DNA of 64,000 nucleotides from Aricia agestis. Lineage: Eukaryota > Arthropoda > Insecta > Lepidoptera > Lycaenidae. The notes beneath the pieces are model-generated. The model had not been told where the DNA came from, did not search any database, and saw only the letters and a program-made list of their open reading frames with translations. The stretch is taken from assembly GCF_905147365.1 (NCBI RefSeq), contig NC_056425.1, positions 8,067,501 through 8,131,500 of the forward strand, read 5' to 3'. This document shows positions 63,927 through 64,000 of this stretch, in pieces. The position numbers and the translations under genes were made by a program. Position 1 is the stretch's first letter. Every line of letters begins with the position of its first letter.

Positions 63927-64000
63927 CTCAAACTCAAACATTTTTATTCAGAATAAATTTTTGCAAATGTTCTCTGAACGTCTACATGATGTAAAGTTGG
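63927..64000 (-). repeat. Possible LINE 3' end, cut by the window edge
   Basis: aaactcaaactcaaacattt and tattcagaataaatttttgc resemble the reversed 3' end of common lepidopteran non-LTR elements. It runs off the window, so the call is tentative. Confidence 0.3.

Overview
The window looks like nuclear DNA from a moth or butterfly (Lepidoptera). It is AT-rich and has no operons, no long open reading frames and no dense coding. Several repeat types typical of lepidopteran genomes recur: Helitron-like non-autonomous elements ending in CTAGT, a tRNA-derived SINE whose body matches the common lepidopteran SINE pattern, the 'agggttccgtaccc ... actcgcacttgg' repeat, and an A-tailed repeat with a CCCTA/CCCTT-rich spacer. 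No species can be named from this.

I found no complete protein-coding gene. The open frames are fortuitous and mostly lie in repeats. The well-supported functional genes are two nuclear tRNAs: tRNA-Leu(AAG), minus strand, 54885-54966, and tRNA-Ile(AAT), plus strand, 59316-59389. One candidate gene start sits on the minus strand at about 52.3-52.5 kb: a CpG-rich block, an initiator-like TCAGT, an ATG with an in-frame upstream stop, and a GTGAGT donor ten bases after the ATG begins. Protein relics are a decayed mariner transposase (40.7-41.0 kb) inside a mariner element with intact ends, and two pieces of non-LTR reverse transcriptase (17.1-17.3 kb and 53.9-54.4 kb).

Repeat labels used below, coined here. 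Rep-A: A-tailed repeat, 5' acgtgggagagcc, central self-complementary GAAACAGCGC core, pyrimidine-rich spacer, 3' cccccttatttcat plus A's; 11 copies. Hel-B: starts near tactaatattataaatgcg, ends gtcatctagt. Hel-C: ends ctcggtcaaatagctagt. Hel-D: starts taaaattctcgtgtcac or a variant, ends cgtttgccgggacagctagt. Hel-E: starts actcaaaggtgactgac, ends gcgggcaaaagctcgt. Hel-F: ends gccgcgcgggacatctagt. Rep-G: starts ttagggttccgtaccc, ends actcgcacttggccg. MITE-M (ends ACGGCC), MITE-N (gggcctgtttcaccac), MITE-R (mariner-type, CAGTGTGTAACAAAAATAAG), MITE-S (gggttgcacc) and MITE-U (accatcagagaag) are short inverted-repeat DNA elements.

Layout. 0-5 kb: Rep-A, Hel-F, MITE-M. 5.9-9.6 kb: a hAT-type element split by a 1.07-kb foldback, a TA-flanked MITE, Rep-G with a (TGTCCGTC)n minisatellite, Hel-C, Hel-B. 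9.9-21.5 kb: mostly Helitron-like relics, two of them tandem Hel-E copies, a SINE and a 5'-truncated LINE. 22.9-26.6 kb: nested Rep-A insertions and hAT MITEs. 26.7-31 kb: sparse. 31-39.3 kb: Hel-D, Hel-F, SINE, and palindromic MITEs with TTAA or 8-bp target duplications. 40-41.6 kb: mariner. 42-50.4 kb: more MITEs and Helitron relics. 51-53 kb: an AT-rich minisatellite, then the candidate promoter. 54-64 kb: tRNAs, LINE tail and a cluster of short hAT elements with clear target duplications.

The main story is a stack of nested insertions whose order can often be read from target-site duplications, plus many short near-perfect hairpins not explained by any one family. Boundaries of repeats without duplications are approximate to about ten bases.
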